From Rhodobacteraceae bacterium UBA996 (lineage in GTDB: Bacteria > Pseudomonadota > Alphaproteobacteria > Rhodobacterales > Rhodobacteraceae): a DNA stretch of 7,777 nt. The position numbers and the translations under genes were made by a program. Under the pieces are notes generated by a model. That model was not told the DNA's origin, ran no database searches, and saw only the letters and a program-made list of their open reading frames with translations. Below, piece after piece: positions 1-6,418 of the stretch; within the stretch, counting starts at the first letter, position 1, and each line of letters opens with the position of its first letter. Where the stretch lies: positions 1 to 7,777 of the forward strand of contig DBBA01000309.1 of the NCBI GenBank assembly GCA_002291955.1. The letters run 5' to 3'.

Positions 1-112
1 GCGAACAGGAACGGACGGACCATGGCACTTTCCCCGGGTCAAGCCGGGCCCCGGTTGACGAAGGGGCGCGCGGCGTGGTTTCGGCGGACATCTAGCCGGA
101 GGGAGCGGGACA
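1..112. other. Upstream flank, no assignable gene
   Basis: This stretch precedes the aminotransferase and holds no gene I can name. Two weak readings exist. On the + strand, the frame starting at base 3 is open from the window edge to a TAG at 93-95 and could be the last 30 codons of an upstream gene, ending in residues VVSADI. Its third-codon-position GC is lower than in the clear genes, so this is uncertain. On the - strand, an ATG at 23-21 has a GGGGA Shine-Dalgarno-like run seven bases before it and could start a divergent gene (MVRPFLF, then the window ends). A TTGACG hexamer at 55-60 resembles a -35 box, but I see no convincing -10 box 16-18 bases downstream. Neither reading can be settled inside the window. 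Confidence 0.3.
98..105 (+). promoter_or_regulatory. Shine-Dalgarno deciding a GTG start
   Basis: GGAGGGAG lies seven bases before the GTG at 113. It is the best ribosome binding site in the window. It supports GTG 113 over the later in-frame ATG codons at residues 15 and 18, which would cut into the conserved N-terminus of the aminotransferase. Confidence 0.7.
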
Positions 113-1252
113 GTGGAAGCCTCAAGACGCAGTGCGGTCGATCCCTTCATCGTGATGGACGTGATGGAGGCCGCGCGGGCGATGGAGGCCGCGGGGCGGC
201 ATGTGATCCACATGGAGGTCGGCCAGCCCGGCACGCCCGCGCCTGCGGCGGCCCGGGCGGCGCTGGTCCGGGCGCTGGAGGCGGATGCCCTTGGCTACAC
301 GGTCGCGCTGGGGCTGCCCGCGCTGCGGGCGCGGATCGCAGGGCTGTACGCGGACTGGTATGGCCTCGAGCTTGACCCCGGCCGTGTCGTGGTGACGGCC
401 GGGGCGTCGGGCGCCTTCGTCTTGGCCTTCACCGCGCTCTTCGATGCGGGCGACCGGGTGGGCCTTGGGCTGCCGGGCTATCCGTCCTACCGCGCGATCC
501 TGTCGGCGCTGGATCTGGCCCCCGTCGGCATCCCCACCCGGGAAGACGCAGGATGGCAGCCGGAACCGGCCGACCTGCCCGATGGCCTCGCCGGGTTGAT
601 CCTTGCGTCACCCGCCAACCCCACGGGCACGATCCTGCACCGCGACCGGCTGGGCGCGCTGGTGGACGCCTGCCGCGCGCGGGGCACCGCGCTGGTGTCG
701 GACGAGATCTATCACGGTCTGCACTATGGCGCGCGGGCGGTCAGCGCGCTGGAACTGACCGACGAGGTGGTCGTCATCAACTCGTTCTCCAAGTACTTCT
801 CGATGACCGGGTGGCGGCTGGGCTGGATGGTGGTCCCCGACCGGCTGGTGCGGCCGGTGGAACGGCTGGCGCAGAACCTGTTCATCTGCCCGACCCATGC
901 CAGCCAGGTGGCCGCGCTGGCCGCAATGGACGCGACCCTGGAACTCGAGGCCAACCGCACCGTCTATGCCGCGAACCGCGACATCCTGCTGGGCGCCTTG
1001 CGGGGCGCAGGGCTGACGCGGATCGCGCCGCCCGACGGGGCGTTCTACCTCTATGCCGACGTGGGCCACCTGACGGAGGACAGCCGCAGGCTTTCCGCCG
1101 ACATCCTGGACCGGGCGGGGGTGGCCGTCACGCCGGGCCTCGACTTCGACCCTGCGCGGGGCGGGCGCTTCCTGCGCTTCAGCTATGCCCGGACCACGGC
1201 CGAGGTCGCCGAAGGTGCCGCGCGCCTGGCCGACTACCTTCGCGCGGGTTGA
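113..1252 (+). CDS. PLP-dependent class I/II aminotransferase (fold type I)
   Basis: A 379-residue cytoplasmic enzyme expected to transfer an amino group between an amino acid and a 2-oxo acid using pyridoxal phosphate. The length is normal for the family. Visible landmarks in order: an N-terminal substrate-pocket segment VGQPG (36-40), the cofactor-phosphate turn TAGASGA (95-101), PGYPSY (121-126) with the tyrosine that stacks near PLP, PANPTG (167-172) with Asn169, SDEIY (196-200) with Asp197 for the pyridine nitrogen and Tyr200, SFSKYFSMTGWRLGW with Schiff-base Lys227 and phosphate-binding Arg235, and FLRFS with Arg355, which should bind the substrate carboxylate. All catalytic residues are present, so it should be active. 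The GTG start is backed by a strong Shine-Dalgarno. The motif set matches the aspartate/aromatic-type class I group, but the substrate cannot be read from sequence, so I give no symbol. The amidase follows after a 95-base gap; no functional link is evident. Confidence 0.93.
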   Translation: MEASRRSAVDPFIVMDVMEAARAMEAAGRHVIHMEVGQPGTPAPAAARAALVRALEADALGYTVALGLPALRARIAGLYADWYGLELDPGRVVVTAGASGAFVLAFTALFDAGDRVGLGLPGYPSYRAILSALDLAPVGIPTREDAGWQPEPADLPDGLAGLILASPANPTGTILHRDRLGALVDACRARGTALVSDEIYHGLHYGARAVSALELTDEVVVINSFSKYFSMTGWRLGWMVVPDRLVRPVERLAQNLFICPTHASQVAALAAMDATLELEANRTVYAANRDILLGALRGAGLTRIAPPDGAFYLYADVGHLTEDSRRLSADILDRAGVAVTPGLDFDPARGGRFLRFSYARTTAEVAEGAARLADYLRAG

Positions 1253-1294
1253 GCTTTCGCGGGCAGGGCCGATCGACTAGGGTCGCCGCGCAGA

Positions 1295-1309
1295 CCCGGG
1301 GCAACCGGG
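1295..1309 (+). repeat. Small GC hairpin in the amidase leader
   Basis: CCCGG (1295-1299) and CCGGG (1305-1309) form a perfect 5-bp stem around the loop GGCAA. No T-run follows, so it is unlikely to be an intrinsic terminator. It overlaps the first copy of the direct repeat in this spacer. It may be chance in DNA this GC-rich. Confidence 0.35.
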
Positions 1310-1333
1310 CGCAGGAGGGCGGACCGGGGCAAC
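1296..1333 (+). repeat. 10-bp direct repeat pair upstream of amidase
   Basis: CCGGGGCAAC occurs at 1296-1305 and again at 1324-1333, 28 bases apart start to start, with similar flanks (AC before, CGG or GG after). The second copy ends just before the GGAAG at 1334-1338 that probably serves as the amidase ribosome binding site. The repeat is directly visible. Whether it is a regulator-binding site, a leader RNA element or chance is unknown. Confidence 0.45.
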
Positions 1334-1347
1334 GGAAGCAGGCAGGA

Positions 1348-2580
1348 ATGGCCGGATTGCGACACGTCTTCAGGGCCTTGGCACTGGTCGCCTGGATCCT
1401 TTCCGGGGGCGCCGGTGCCGCGGCGCAGGACCTGTCGGCGCTGGCCCGGCTTGATCCGCTCGCCTCGCGCGTCAGCGAAGCGATGGACGGCGCGGTGACC
1501 GTCACCCTGTCCCTCAGCCAGCCGGTGGCCTGGCGCGTCTTCACGCTGGACGATCCGCGGCGGCTGGTGGTGGACATGGCCGAGGTGGACTGGCCGGGGG
1601 CCGGCCTGACCCTGCCGGGCCTTGGCGGCGCGCTCGTCGCCGTGCGGGCAGGGGATCCGGCGCCGGGCTGGTCGCGGCTGGTCTTCGACCTTGCCATGCC
1701 CCTGGTGATCGACACCGCGGACCTTGCGACCGATGGCGCCGAACCCGCCCGCCTGACCCTGCGTCTGCGGCCTGTTTCGGGGGCCGAGTTCGCCGCGCGG
1801 TCCGGGCCGCCCCCGTCGGTCGAGTCCGAAGCCGCTCCGGTGCCGGTGGTGCCCGCGCCCGTGGCCGACGGACCCGTGACCGCCCCGACGGTGGTGCTCG
1901 ACCCCGGCCATGGTGGCGATGACGCCGGGGCCGAGCGCGACGGGGTGCGCGAATCCGACCTGATGCTGACCTTCGCCCGCGAACTGCGCGAAGAGCTGGT
2001 CCGGGCCGGCCTGCGCGTGGTGCTGACGCGCGAGGCGGACGTGTTCGTGCCGCTCGATGCGCGGGTGGCGCGGGCCCAGGCGGCGGATGGCGACCTGTTC
2101 ATCTCGCTGCACGCCGACGCGCTGGCCCAGGGTCGTGCCACGGGGGCGACCGTCTATACCCTGTCCGCCAGCGGCGCGATCGAGGCCGCGCGCGCCCTCT
2201 CCGCCCGGCGCGACCGGGACGGCCTGATGCCGGGCGTGGACCTCACGGGCACCGACGATCCGGTGGCGGGCGTGCTGATGGATCTTGCCCGGGCCGAAAC
2301 CGGGCCGCGGTCCGAAGCCCTGGCCGATGCGCTGGTCGAGGCGATGAAGGGCACCGTCGTCGGCCTGCACCGCCGCCCGCGGAACGAGGCCGGGTTCACC
2401 GTCCTGTCCGCCCCCGACATGCCCTCGGTCCTGGTCGAACTGGGCTTCCTGTCGAACCCGCGCGACCGTGCGCGCCTCATCGACCCTGCCTGGCGCGCGG
2501 AAGCCGCCCGGGCGATCCGCACCGCGGTCCTGACCTGGGCCGACGCCGACGCCGCCATCGCGCCGTTGCGCCGCCGCTGA
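1348..2580 (+). CDS. amiC: N-acetylmuramoyl-L-alanine amidase, AmiC-like (AMIN + Amidase_3)
   Basis: A 410-residue exported zinc amidase that cleaves the bond between N-acetylmuramic acid and L-alanine of the stem peptide in periplasmic peptidoglycan, typically during daughter-cell separation. Residues 1-26 form a signal peptide (basic MAGLRHVFR, hydrophobic core, AAA before Gln27). An AMIN domain (about 45-140) should target it to peptidoglycan or the septum, and a Pro/Ala/Val-rich linker (about 152-180) follows. The Amidase_3 domain runs from about 181 to 398, with zinc ligands His188 (DPGHGG), Glu202 (RESD) and His255 (SLHAD) and catalytic Glu364 (VELGFLSN). Residues 303-335 match the extra helix that blocks the active site in AmiC/AmiB relatives until a LytM-type activator displaces it, so activator control is likely. 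ATG 1348 is preferred because the signal peptide begins there; GGAAG lies nine bases upstream. The frame is open further upstream, but that part is only a shadow of the aminotransferase gene. Confidence 0.95.
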   Translation: MAGLRHVFRALALVAWILSGGAGAAAQDLSALARLDPLASRVSEAMDGAVTVTLSLSQPVAWRVFTLDDPRRLVVDMAEVDWPGAGLTLPGLGGALVAVRAGDPAPGWSRLVFDLAMPLVIDTADLATDGAEPARLTLRLRPVSGAEFAARSGPPPSVESEAAPVPVVPAPVADGPVTAPTVVLDPGHGGDDAGAERDGVRESDLMLTFARELREELVRAGLRVVLTREADVFVPLDARVARAQAADGDLFISLHADALAQGRATGATVYTLSASGAIEAARALSARRDRDGLMPGVDLTGTDDPVAGVLMDLARAETGPRSEALADALVEAMKGTVVGLHRRPRNEAGFTVLSAPDMPSVLVELGFLSNPRDRARLIDPAWRAEAARAIRTAVLTWADADAAIAPLRRR

Positions 2581-2613
2581 CGGTCCGCCCGCCCACGGCC
2601 CGATTGGCAAGGA

Positions 2614-2638
2614 CCCGCACCCGGCGCGGGGTTGTTTT
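2614..2638 (+). terminator. Probable intrinsic terminator after amidase
   Basis: CCCGC (2614-2618) pairs with GCGGG (2626-2630) around a 7-base loop and is followed at once by GTTGTTTT. This is one of the very few T-rich runs in intergenic DNA here. The stem is short but all G-C. The site lies 34 bases after the amidase stop and fits an end of the amidase transcript. Some readthrough into PBP1A is possible. Confidence 0.45.
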
Positions 2639-2666
2639 GACCGCGCGACCCCCCGCGTGCTAAGGA
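2637..2666 (+). promoter_or_regulatory. Probable sigma70-type promoter for PBP1A
   Basis: TTGACC at 2637-2642 matches five of six bases of the -35 consensus TTGACA. Seventeen bases later comes CTAAGG at 2660-2665 (or TAAGGA after 18), a -10 with the weak TA-centred form I associate with Rhodobacterales promoters. Transcription would start near 2672-2674, leaving a leader of under 20 bases before ATG 2690. That placement would exclude the upstream GTG at 2657 as the start codon. The -10 match is poor, so this remains an inference. Confidence 0.45.
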
Positions 2667-2689
2667 CAGCCGGTGCAACGGGTGGCCAG

Positions 2690-5242
2690 ATGCTGCGTTT
2701 CGTCCTGAACTTCTTCGGCGCGATCTTCAGCGCCATCACGCTTGGCATCGCCGCCGTCGCGATCAGCATCGGTGCGATCTTCTGGATATATTCCCGCGAC
2801 CTGCCGTCCACCGACCAGCTGGCGCAGTACGCGCCGCCCACCATCAGCCGCATCTACTCGCGCGAAGGCCGTCTGATCGACGAATTCGCCCAGGAACGCC
2901 GCCTGTTCGTGCCCATCGAGGAAGTGCCCGACCTGGTCAAGAACGCCTTCATCTCGGCCGAGGACAAGAACTTCTACCGCCACGCGGGCTACGACCCCCG
3001 CGGCATGGCGGTCGCGCTCTACCAGGCGATCGAAAGCCGCGGCCGGACCGTGCGCGGCGCGTCCACCATCACCCAGCAGGTGATGAAGAACTTCCTGCTG
3101 TCGTCGGACCGGTCGGCGGAACGCAAGATCAAGGAACTGATCCTGGCCGCCCGGATCGAACGGACGCTGTCCAAGGACCGCATCCTGGAGCTGTATCTGA
3201 ACGAGATCTTCCTCGGGCAGAACTCGTTCGGGGTGGCCGCCGCCGCGCAGACCTACTTCAACAAGTCCCTCGCCGACCTGAGCGTGGCCGAAGCCGCGAT
3301 GCTGGCCGCCCTGCCGCAGGCGCCGTCGGACTATCATCCGGTGCGCGCCCGCGACCGGCTGCTGGCGCGGCGCAACGGCTATGTCCTCGTGCAGATGCTG
3401 GAAAACGGGCACATTACCCAGGCCCAGTTCGACGAGGCCGTGGCCGACCCCATGCGCACCGTGCAGGCGGGCGAGATCGAGCCGTTCCGCGCGCAACTGC
3501 CCCCCCGCGACTACTTCACCGACGAGATCCGCCGCCAGCTGTCCGCCGATTTCGGCGAGGCCGAGTTCTTCGGCGGGGGCCTCGCGATCCGCGCGACCGT
3601 GGACCCGGACCTGCAATCGGTCGCCGCCCGGGCGCTGCAGACGGGTCTGGAAAGCTATGACCGCGAACAGGGCGTCTGGCGCGGCACCGGCAAGACCCTG
3701 CCCGCCGAGGTGCTGGGGGACGAGACCGCATGGCGGGATGCGCTGGCCGGGATCACCGACCTGCCGCGCGATGTCGCGGGCTGGCGTACGGCCGTGGTGC
3801 TGGACGTTGGCGACACCACCGCCCGCATCGGGATCGAGGGGGAACCGGACGTCGAGGGCGGCCACCGCATCCCGGCCGAGGACGTGACCTGGGCCCGGCC
3901 CCGCCGCGCCGACGGCAGCCTCGGCAACCGCGCGCGCGCGCCCGGCGATCTGGTCGCCGTGGGCGACGTGGTGATGGTGCGCGCGATCACCGCCGACGAC
4001 GGCTCCTTCCGCCGCTGGTCCTTGCGGCAGGTGCCCGAACTGCAGGGCGCCTTCATGGCGATGGACGTGCAGACGGGCCGCGTCCTCGCCATGCAGGGCG
4101 GTTTCAGCTACCAGCATTCCGTCTTCAACCGCGCGACCCAGGCGCAACGCCAGCCCGGGTCGTCGTTCAAGCCCTTTGTCTATGCCGCGGCGCTGGACAG
4201 CGGGTTCTCGCCCGCCTCCGTCATCATCGACGCCCCGATCGAGGTGCGCACGCCCCAGGGCATCTGGCGCCCGCAGAACTCGTCCAACCGCTTCTACGGG
4301 CCGACGACCATGCGCACCGGCATCGAGCAGTCGCGCAACCTGATGACGGTGCGGCTGGCGCAGGAAGTCGGCATGAACGTGGTCGCGGCCTATGCCGAAC
4401 GCTTCGGGGTCTATGACCGCATGGGGCAGTTCCTGGCCAATTCACTGGGGGCCGAGGAGACGACCGTGTTCAAGATGGTCGCCGCCTATGCGATGTTCGC
4501 CAACGGCGGGCAGCGCGTGGAACCGACGCTCGTGGACCGCGTGCAGGACCGCTTCGGCCGCACGATCTACCGCCACGACCGGCGCGAATGCCTCGATTGC
4601 GCGACCGACACGCTGGCCGACGGCCTGGGCCCCCGCATCCGCAACAACCGCAGCCAGGTGATGGACCCGATCACCGCCTACCAGCTGACGTCGATGCTCC
4701 AGGGCGCCGTGCAGCGCGGCACCGGCACCGGCGCACGCCTGTCGGTGCCCGTGGCCGGCAAGACCGGCACCACGAACGACGCCAAGGACGTGTGGTTCGT
4801 GGGCTTCACCTCGAACATCGTGGCGGGCTGCTACATGGGCTTCGACCAGCCGCGCAGCCTGGGCCCCGGGGCCTTCGGCGGCACCATGTGCGTGCCGGTG
4901 TTCAAGGCCTTCATGGAGGAAGCCGTGGCCCGCTATGGCGGCGGTCCCTTCGCCGTGCCGCCGGGCGGGCGCTTCATCGCCATCGACCGCTACACCGGGC
5001 TGCCGCTGCCCGACGGGGCGCAGGGCGAGTATGTGGTGGCCGAATACTTCCGCGACGGCATGGAACCCCTTTTCGGCATGATGTTCGACGGCGGCTTCGC
5101 CATGGGGTCGAACCTGCCGCTCTACACCCCCGGCGAGACGGTGCAGGACGAAGGCACCCAGGTCCGCACCTCGACGGGCGACACGGTTGTGGTGCCGCGC
5201 CGCGCCGACTTCGGATCGCTCTCCTCGGGCGGGCTGTACTAG
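2690..5242 (+). CDS. mrcA: Bifunctional penicillin-binding protein 1A
   Basis: An 850-residue class A PBP that polymerises lipid II into glycan strands and cross-links stem peptides in the periplasm, anchored in the inner membrane. A membrane anchor spans about residues 8-34. The glycosyltransferase 51 domain (about 55-230) shows catalytic Glu91 in EDKNFY, GASTITQQVMKN (123-134), RKIKELILAARIE (145-157) and the second glutamate Glu172 in LYLNEIFLG. An OB-like insert (about 330-445) is typical of the 1A type. The transpeptidase domain (about 455-745) has SSFK (Ser491 nucleophile, Lys494), SRN (548-550) and KTGT (691-694). All catalytic motifs are intact, so it should bind beta-lactams. The tail ends SSGGLY. 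I chose ATG 2690 (MLRFVLNFF) over an in-frame GTG at 2657: the GTG lacks a ribosome binding site and would lie upstream of the predicted transcript start. GGTGG at 2681-2685 is a modest binding site. Cys634 and Cys637 form a CxxC, and Cys714 and Cys734 lie nearby. The alternative symbol is ponA. Confidence 0.97.
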   Translation: MLRFVLNFFGAIFSAITLGIAAVAISIGAIFWIYSRDLPSTDQLAQYAPPTISRIYSREGRLIDEFAQERRLFVPIEEVPDLVKNAFISAEDKNFYRHAGYDPRGMAVALYQAIESRGRTVRGASTITQQVMKNFLLSSDRSAERKIKELILAARIERTLSKDRILELYLNEIFLGQNSFGVAAAAQTYFNKSLADLSVAEAAMLAALPQAPSDYHPVRARDRLLARRNGYVLVQMLENGHITQAQFDEAVADPMRTVQAGEIEPFRAQLPPRDYFTDEIRRQLSADFGEAEFFGGGLAIRATVDPDLQSVAARALQTGLESYDREQGVWRGTGKTLPAEVLGDETAWRDALAGITDLPRDVAGWRTAVVLDVGDTTARIGIEGEPDVEGGHRIPAEDVTWARPRRADGSLGNRARAPGDLVAVGDVVMVRAITADDGSFRRWSLRQVPELQGAFMAMDVQTGRVLAMQGGFSYQHSVFNRATQAQRQPGSSFKPFVYAAALDSGFSPASVIIDAPIEVRTPQGIWRPQNSSNRFYGPTTMRTGIEQSRNLMTVRLAQEVGMNVVAAYAERFGVYDRMGQFLANSLGAEETTVFKMVAAYAMFANGGQRVEPTLVDRVQDRFGRTIYRHDRRECLDCATDTLADGLGPRIRNNRSQVMDPITAYQLTSMLQGAVQRGTGTGARLSVPVAGKTGTTNDAKDVWFVGFTSNIVAGCYMGFDQPRSLGPGAFGGTMCVPVFKAFMEEAVARYGGGPFAVPPGGRFIAIDRYTGLPLPDGAQGEYVVAEYFRDGMEPLFGMMFDGGFAMGSNLPLYTPGETVQDEGTQVRTSTGDTVVVPRRADFGSLSSGGLY

Positions 5243-5245
5243 GGG

Positions 5246-5266
5246 CCCGGGGGGGCATGCCCCGGG
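5246..5266 (+). promoter_or_regulatory. Inverted repeat enclosing the hydrolase start codon
   Basis: CCCGGGG (5246-5252) and CCCCGGG (5260-5266) form a perfect 7-bp G-C stem with loop GGGCATG, so the ATG at 5257 sits in the loop and the G-run that would be the ribosome binding site is partly in the stem. Nested inside is the perfect palindrome GGGGCATGCCCC (5252-5263). The whole element lies 3-24 bases after the PBP1A stop codon. In RNA it should limit free initiation and favour initiation by ribosomes finishing PBP1A. The repeat is seen; the regulatory role is inferred. Confidence 0.5.
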
Positions 5267-6330
5267 TGCGTCGTTCGGCCTATCTGGCCGCCGTCGTGGG
5301 TCTGGCACTTCTGGGGGCGGCGATCTGGGCCACGCGCCCGCTGGTCACGCCCCTGCCGCATCCCGTGGGGGTGCCGCTGACGCCCGGGCCGCCACTGTCG
5401 ACCGACCACAAGGTCCGCGCCGCGCTTTCCGGGATGACCGGCATCGACGCACTGATGGTGGTCGATGGCGGCGCGCTGCGGCTGGACTGGGGCGCGACGG
5501 CACAGCCGATGCATGTGGCGTCCGTCCGGAAAAGCGTGATCGCGGTCCTGTTCGGGATCGCGCTGGCGCGCGGTCAGGTGGACCTGCACGCCACGCTGGC
5601 CGATCTCGGCATCGACGAATCCCGCACGCCCCTGACCGCCGGGGAACGCCGCGCCACGCTGGGCGACCTGCTGGCCTCGCGCTCGGGCATCTACCTGCCC
5701 GCGGGCGGCGAATCCGCCCACACGGCCGGGCGGCGCCCACCCCGCGGGTCGGCGCCGCCCGGTACGCGGTTCTGGTACAACAACTGGGATTTCAACGTGC
5801 TCGGCACCATCCTGGAAAGCCAGACCGGACAGCCGCTGGGCGAAACCCTGCAGGACTGGCTGGCCACCCCCCTGGGCATGCAGGACTTCGCCCCCCACCA
5901 CGTCGTCTGGACGGACGACAGCGCCAGCGACTATCCGACCTGGCGCATCTGGATGTCGGCCCGCGATCTGGCGCGGATCGGGGTGCTCGTCGCGCAGGAC
6001 GGCGCGTGGGAGGGGCGCCAGATCGTGCCGGCCGACTGGATCGCCACGATGCTGACACCGCGATCACGCGCGACCGAGGGCGACGATGCAGCCTTGCGGT
6101 TCCGCGACTACGGCTACCTCTGGTGGATCGACATGCCGACGGGCGAGGTTGCGGCGGCGGGCAACGGCGGGCAGTTCCTGGTGGTGGACCCCGCCACCGA
6201 CCTGGTGCTCGTGTCGTTGCGCCAGAACGGGGCCACGCCGCTCGGGTTTGTCTGGACCGGATGGTTCGGCACCCCGGGCCGGTTCGACGACCTGCTGACC
6301 CTGCGCGCCCTGGTGCGCGCCGGGCGCTAG
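5257..6330 (+). CDS. Exported serine hydrolase, beta-lactamase/esterase (S12) superfamily
   Basis: A 357-residue SxxK acyl-enzyme hydrolase; the substrate is unknown. N-terminal RVRR followed by a hydrophobic stretch (about 8-25) is a signal peptide or membrane anchor, and a proline-rich linker (28-46) leads to the catalytic domain, so it should face the periplasm. Active-site motifs: Ser89-Val-Arg-Lys92 (nucleophile and base), Tyr174-Asn-Asn176 and, at the usual third-motif place, GNGGQ (302-306), which lacks the KTG lysine of true class C beta-lactamases. SRSGIY (141-146), MSARDLARIG (233-242) and YLWW (287-290) also fit the COG1680 group of esterases, aminohexanoate-dimer-hydrolase-like amidases and D-amino-peptidases. 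Resistance to beta-lactams should not be assumed. It starts 14 bases after PBP1A, so co-transcription and coupling are likely. ATG 5257 is taken as the start; GTG 5266 (residue 4) is in frame and sits ten bases after the G-run, so it is a real alternative. Base composition resembles its neighbours, with no sign of recent transfer. Confidence 0.88.
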   Translation: MPRVRRSAYLAAVVGLALLGAAIWATRPLVTPLPHPVGVPLTPGPPLSTDHKVRAALSGMTGIDALMVVDGGALRLDWGATAQPMHVASVRKSVIAVLFGIALARGQVDLHATLADLGIDESRTPLTAGERRATLGDLLASRSGIYLPAGGESAHTAGRRPPRGSAPPGTRFWYNNWDFNVLGTILESQTGQPLGETLQDWLATPLGMQDFAPHHVVWTDDSASDYPTWRIWMSARDLARIGVLVAQDGAWEGRQIVPADWIATMLTPRSRATEGDDAALRFRDYGYLWWIDMPTGEVAAAGNGGQFLVVDPATDLVLVSLRQNGATPLGFVWTGWFGTPGRFDDLLTLRALVRAGR

Positions 6331-6363
6331 GTCCGCCGTCGTCGCACGGATCGCCCCGCCGGG

Positions 6364-6392
6364 TTGCCGCCTGCGACGCGGATTGCTATCTG
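6364..6392 (+). promoter_or_regulatory. Probable sigma70-type promoter for prfB
   Basis: TTGCCG (6364-6369) and TATCTG (6387-6392) are separated by exactly 17 bases. The -35 keeps TTG and the C of the consensus; the -10 keeps TAT. Transcription would start near 6399, giving a leader of about 20 bases that contains the AGGGGA ribosome binding site. This supports prfB being transcribed apart from the PBP1A-hydrolase pair. No terminator-like hairpin with a T-run is visible between the hydrolase stop and this site, so readthrough is also possible. Confidence 0.5.
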
Positions 6393-6405
6393 CTGCCTTC
6401 CGGAC

Positions 6406-6411
6406 AGGGGA
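6406..6411 (+). promoter_or_regulatory. Ribosome binding site fixing the prfB start
   Basis: AGGGGA lies seven bases before ATG 6419. The only earlier in-frame start is a TTG at 6383, which overlaps the predicted -10 region and has no ribosome binding site, so ATG 6419 is preferred. Confidence 0.65.
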
Positions 6412-6418
6412 TCGAACC

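Noticed and set aside
553..1347. 5' extension of the amidase frame back into the aminotransferase gene
   Set aside because: The extension is Arg/Gly/Pro-rich shadow sequence. A proper signal peptide begins at ATG 1348 and would be buried by any upstream start.
2657..2689. GTG 2657 as PBP1A start, adding 11 residues
   Set aside because: No ribosome binding site precedes it, it falls within the predicted promoter, and the usual N-terminus MLRF begins at ATG 2690.
1234..2853. Long - strand open frame of about 539 codons opposite the amidase
   Set aside because: It is the antisense shadow of a clear, motif-complete amidase in very GC-rich DNA, where stops are rare on all frames. It shows no recognisable domain and runs past the intergenic spacer.
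2660..4147. Long - strand open frame of about 495 codons opposite PBP1A
   Set aside because: Antisense to the glycosyltransferase and insert regions of PBP1A. The composition is low-complexity, rich in Gly, Ala, His, Val and Arg as expected of a shadow frame, with no domain.
5257..6330. Calling the serine hydrolase an AmpC-type beta-lactamase resistance gene
   Set aside because: It keeps SxxK and YxN but has GNGGQ instead of KTG, which fits the broad esterase/amidase members of the superfamily. Resistance cannot be inferred.
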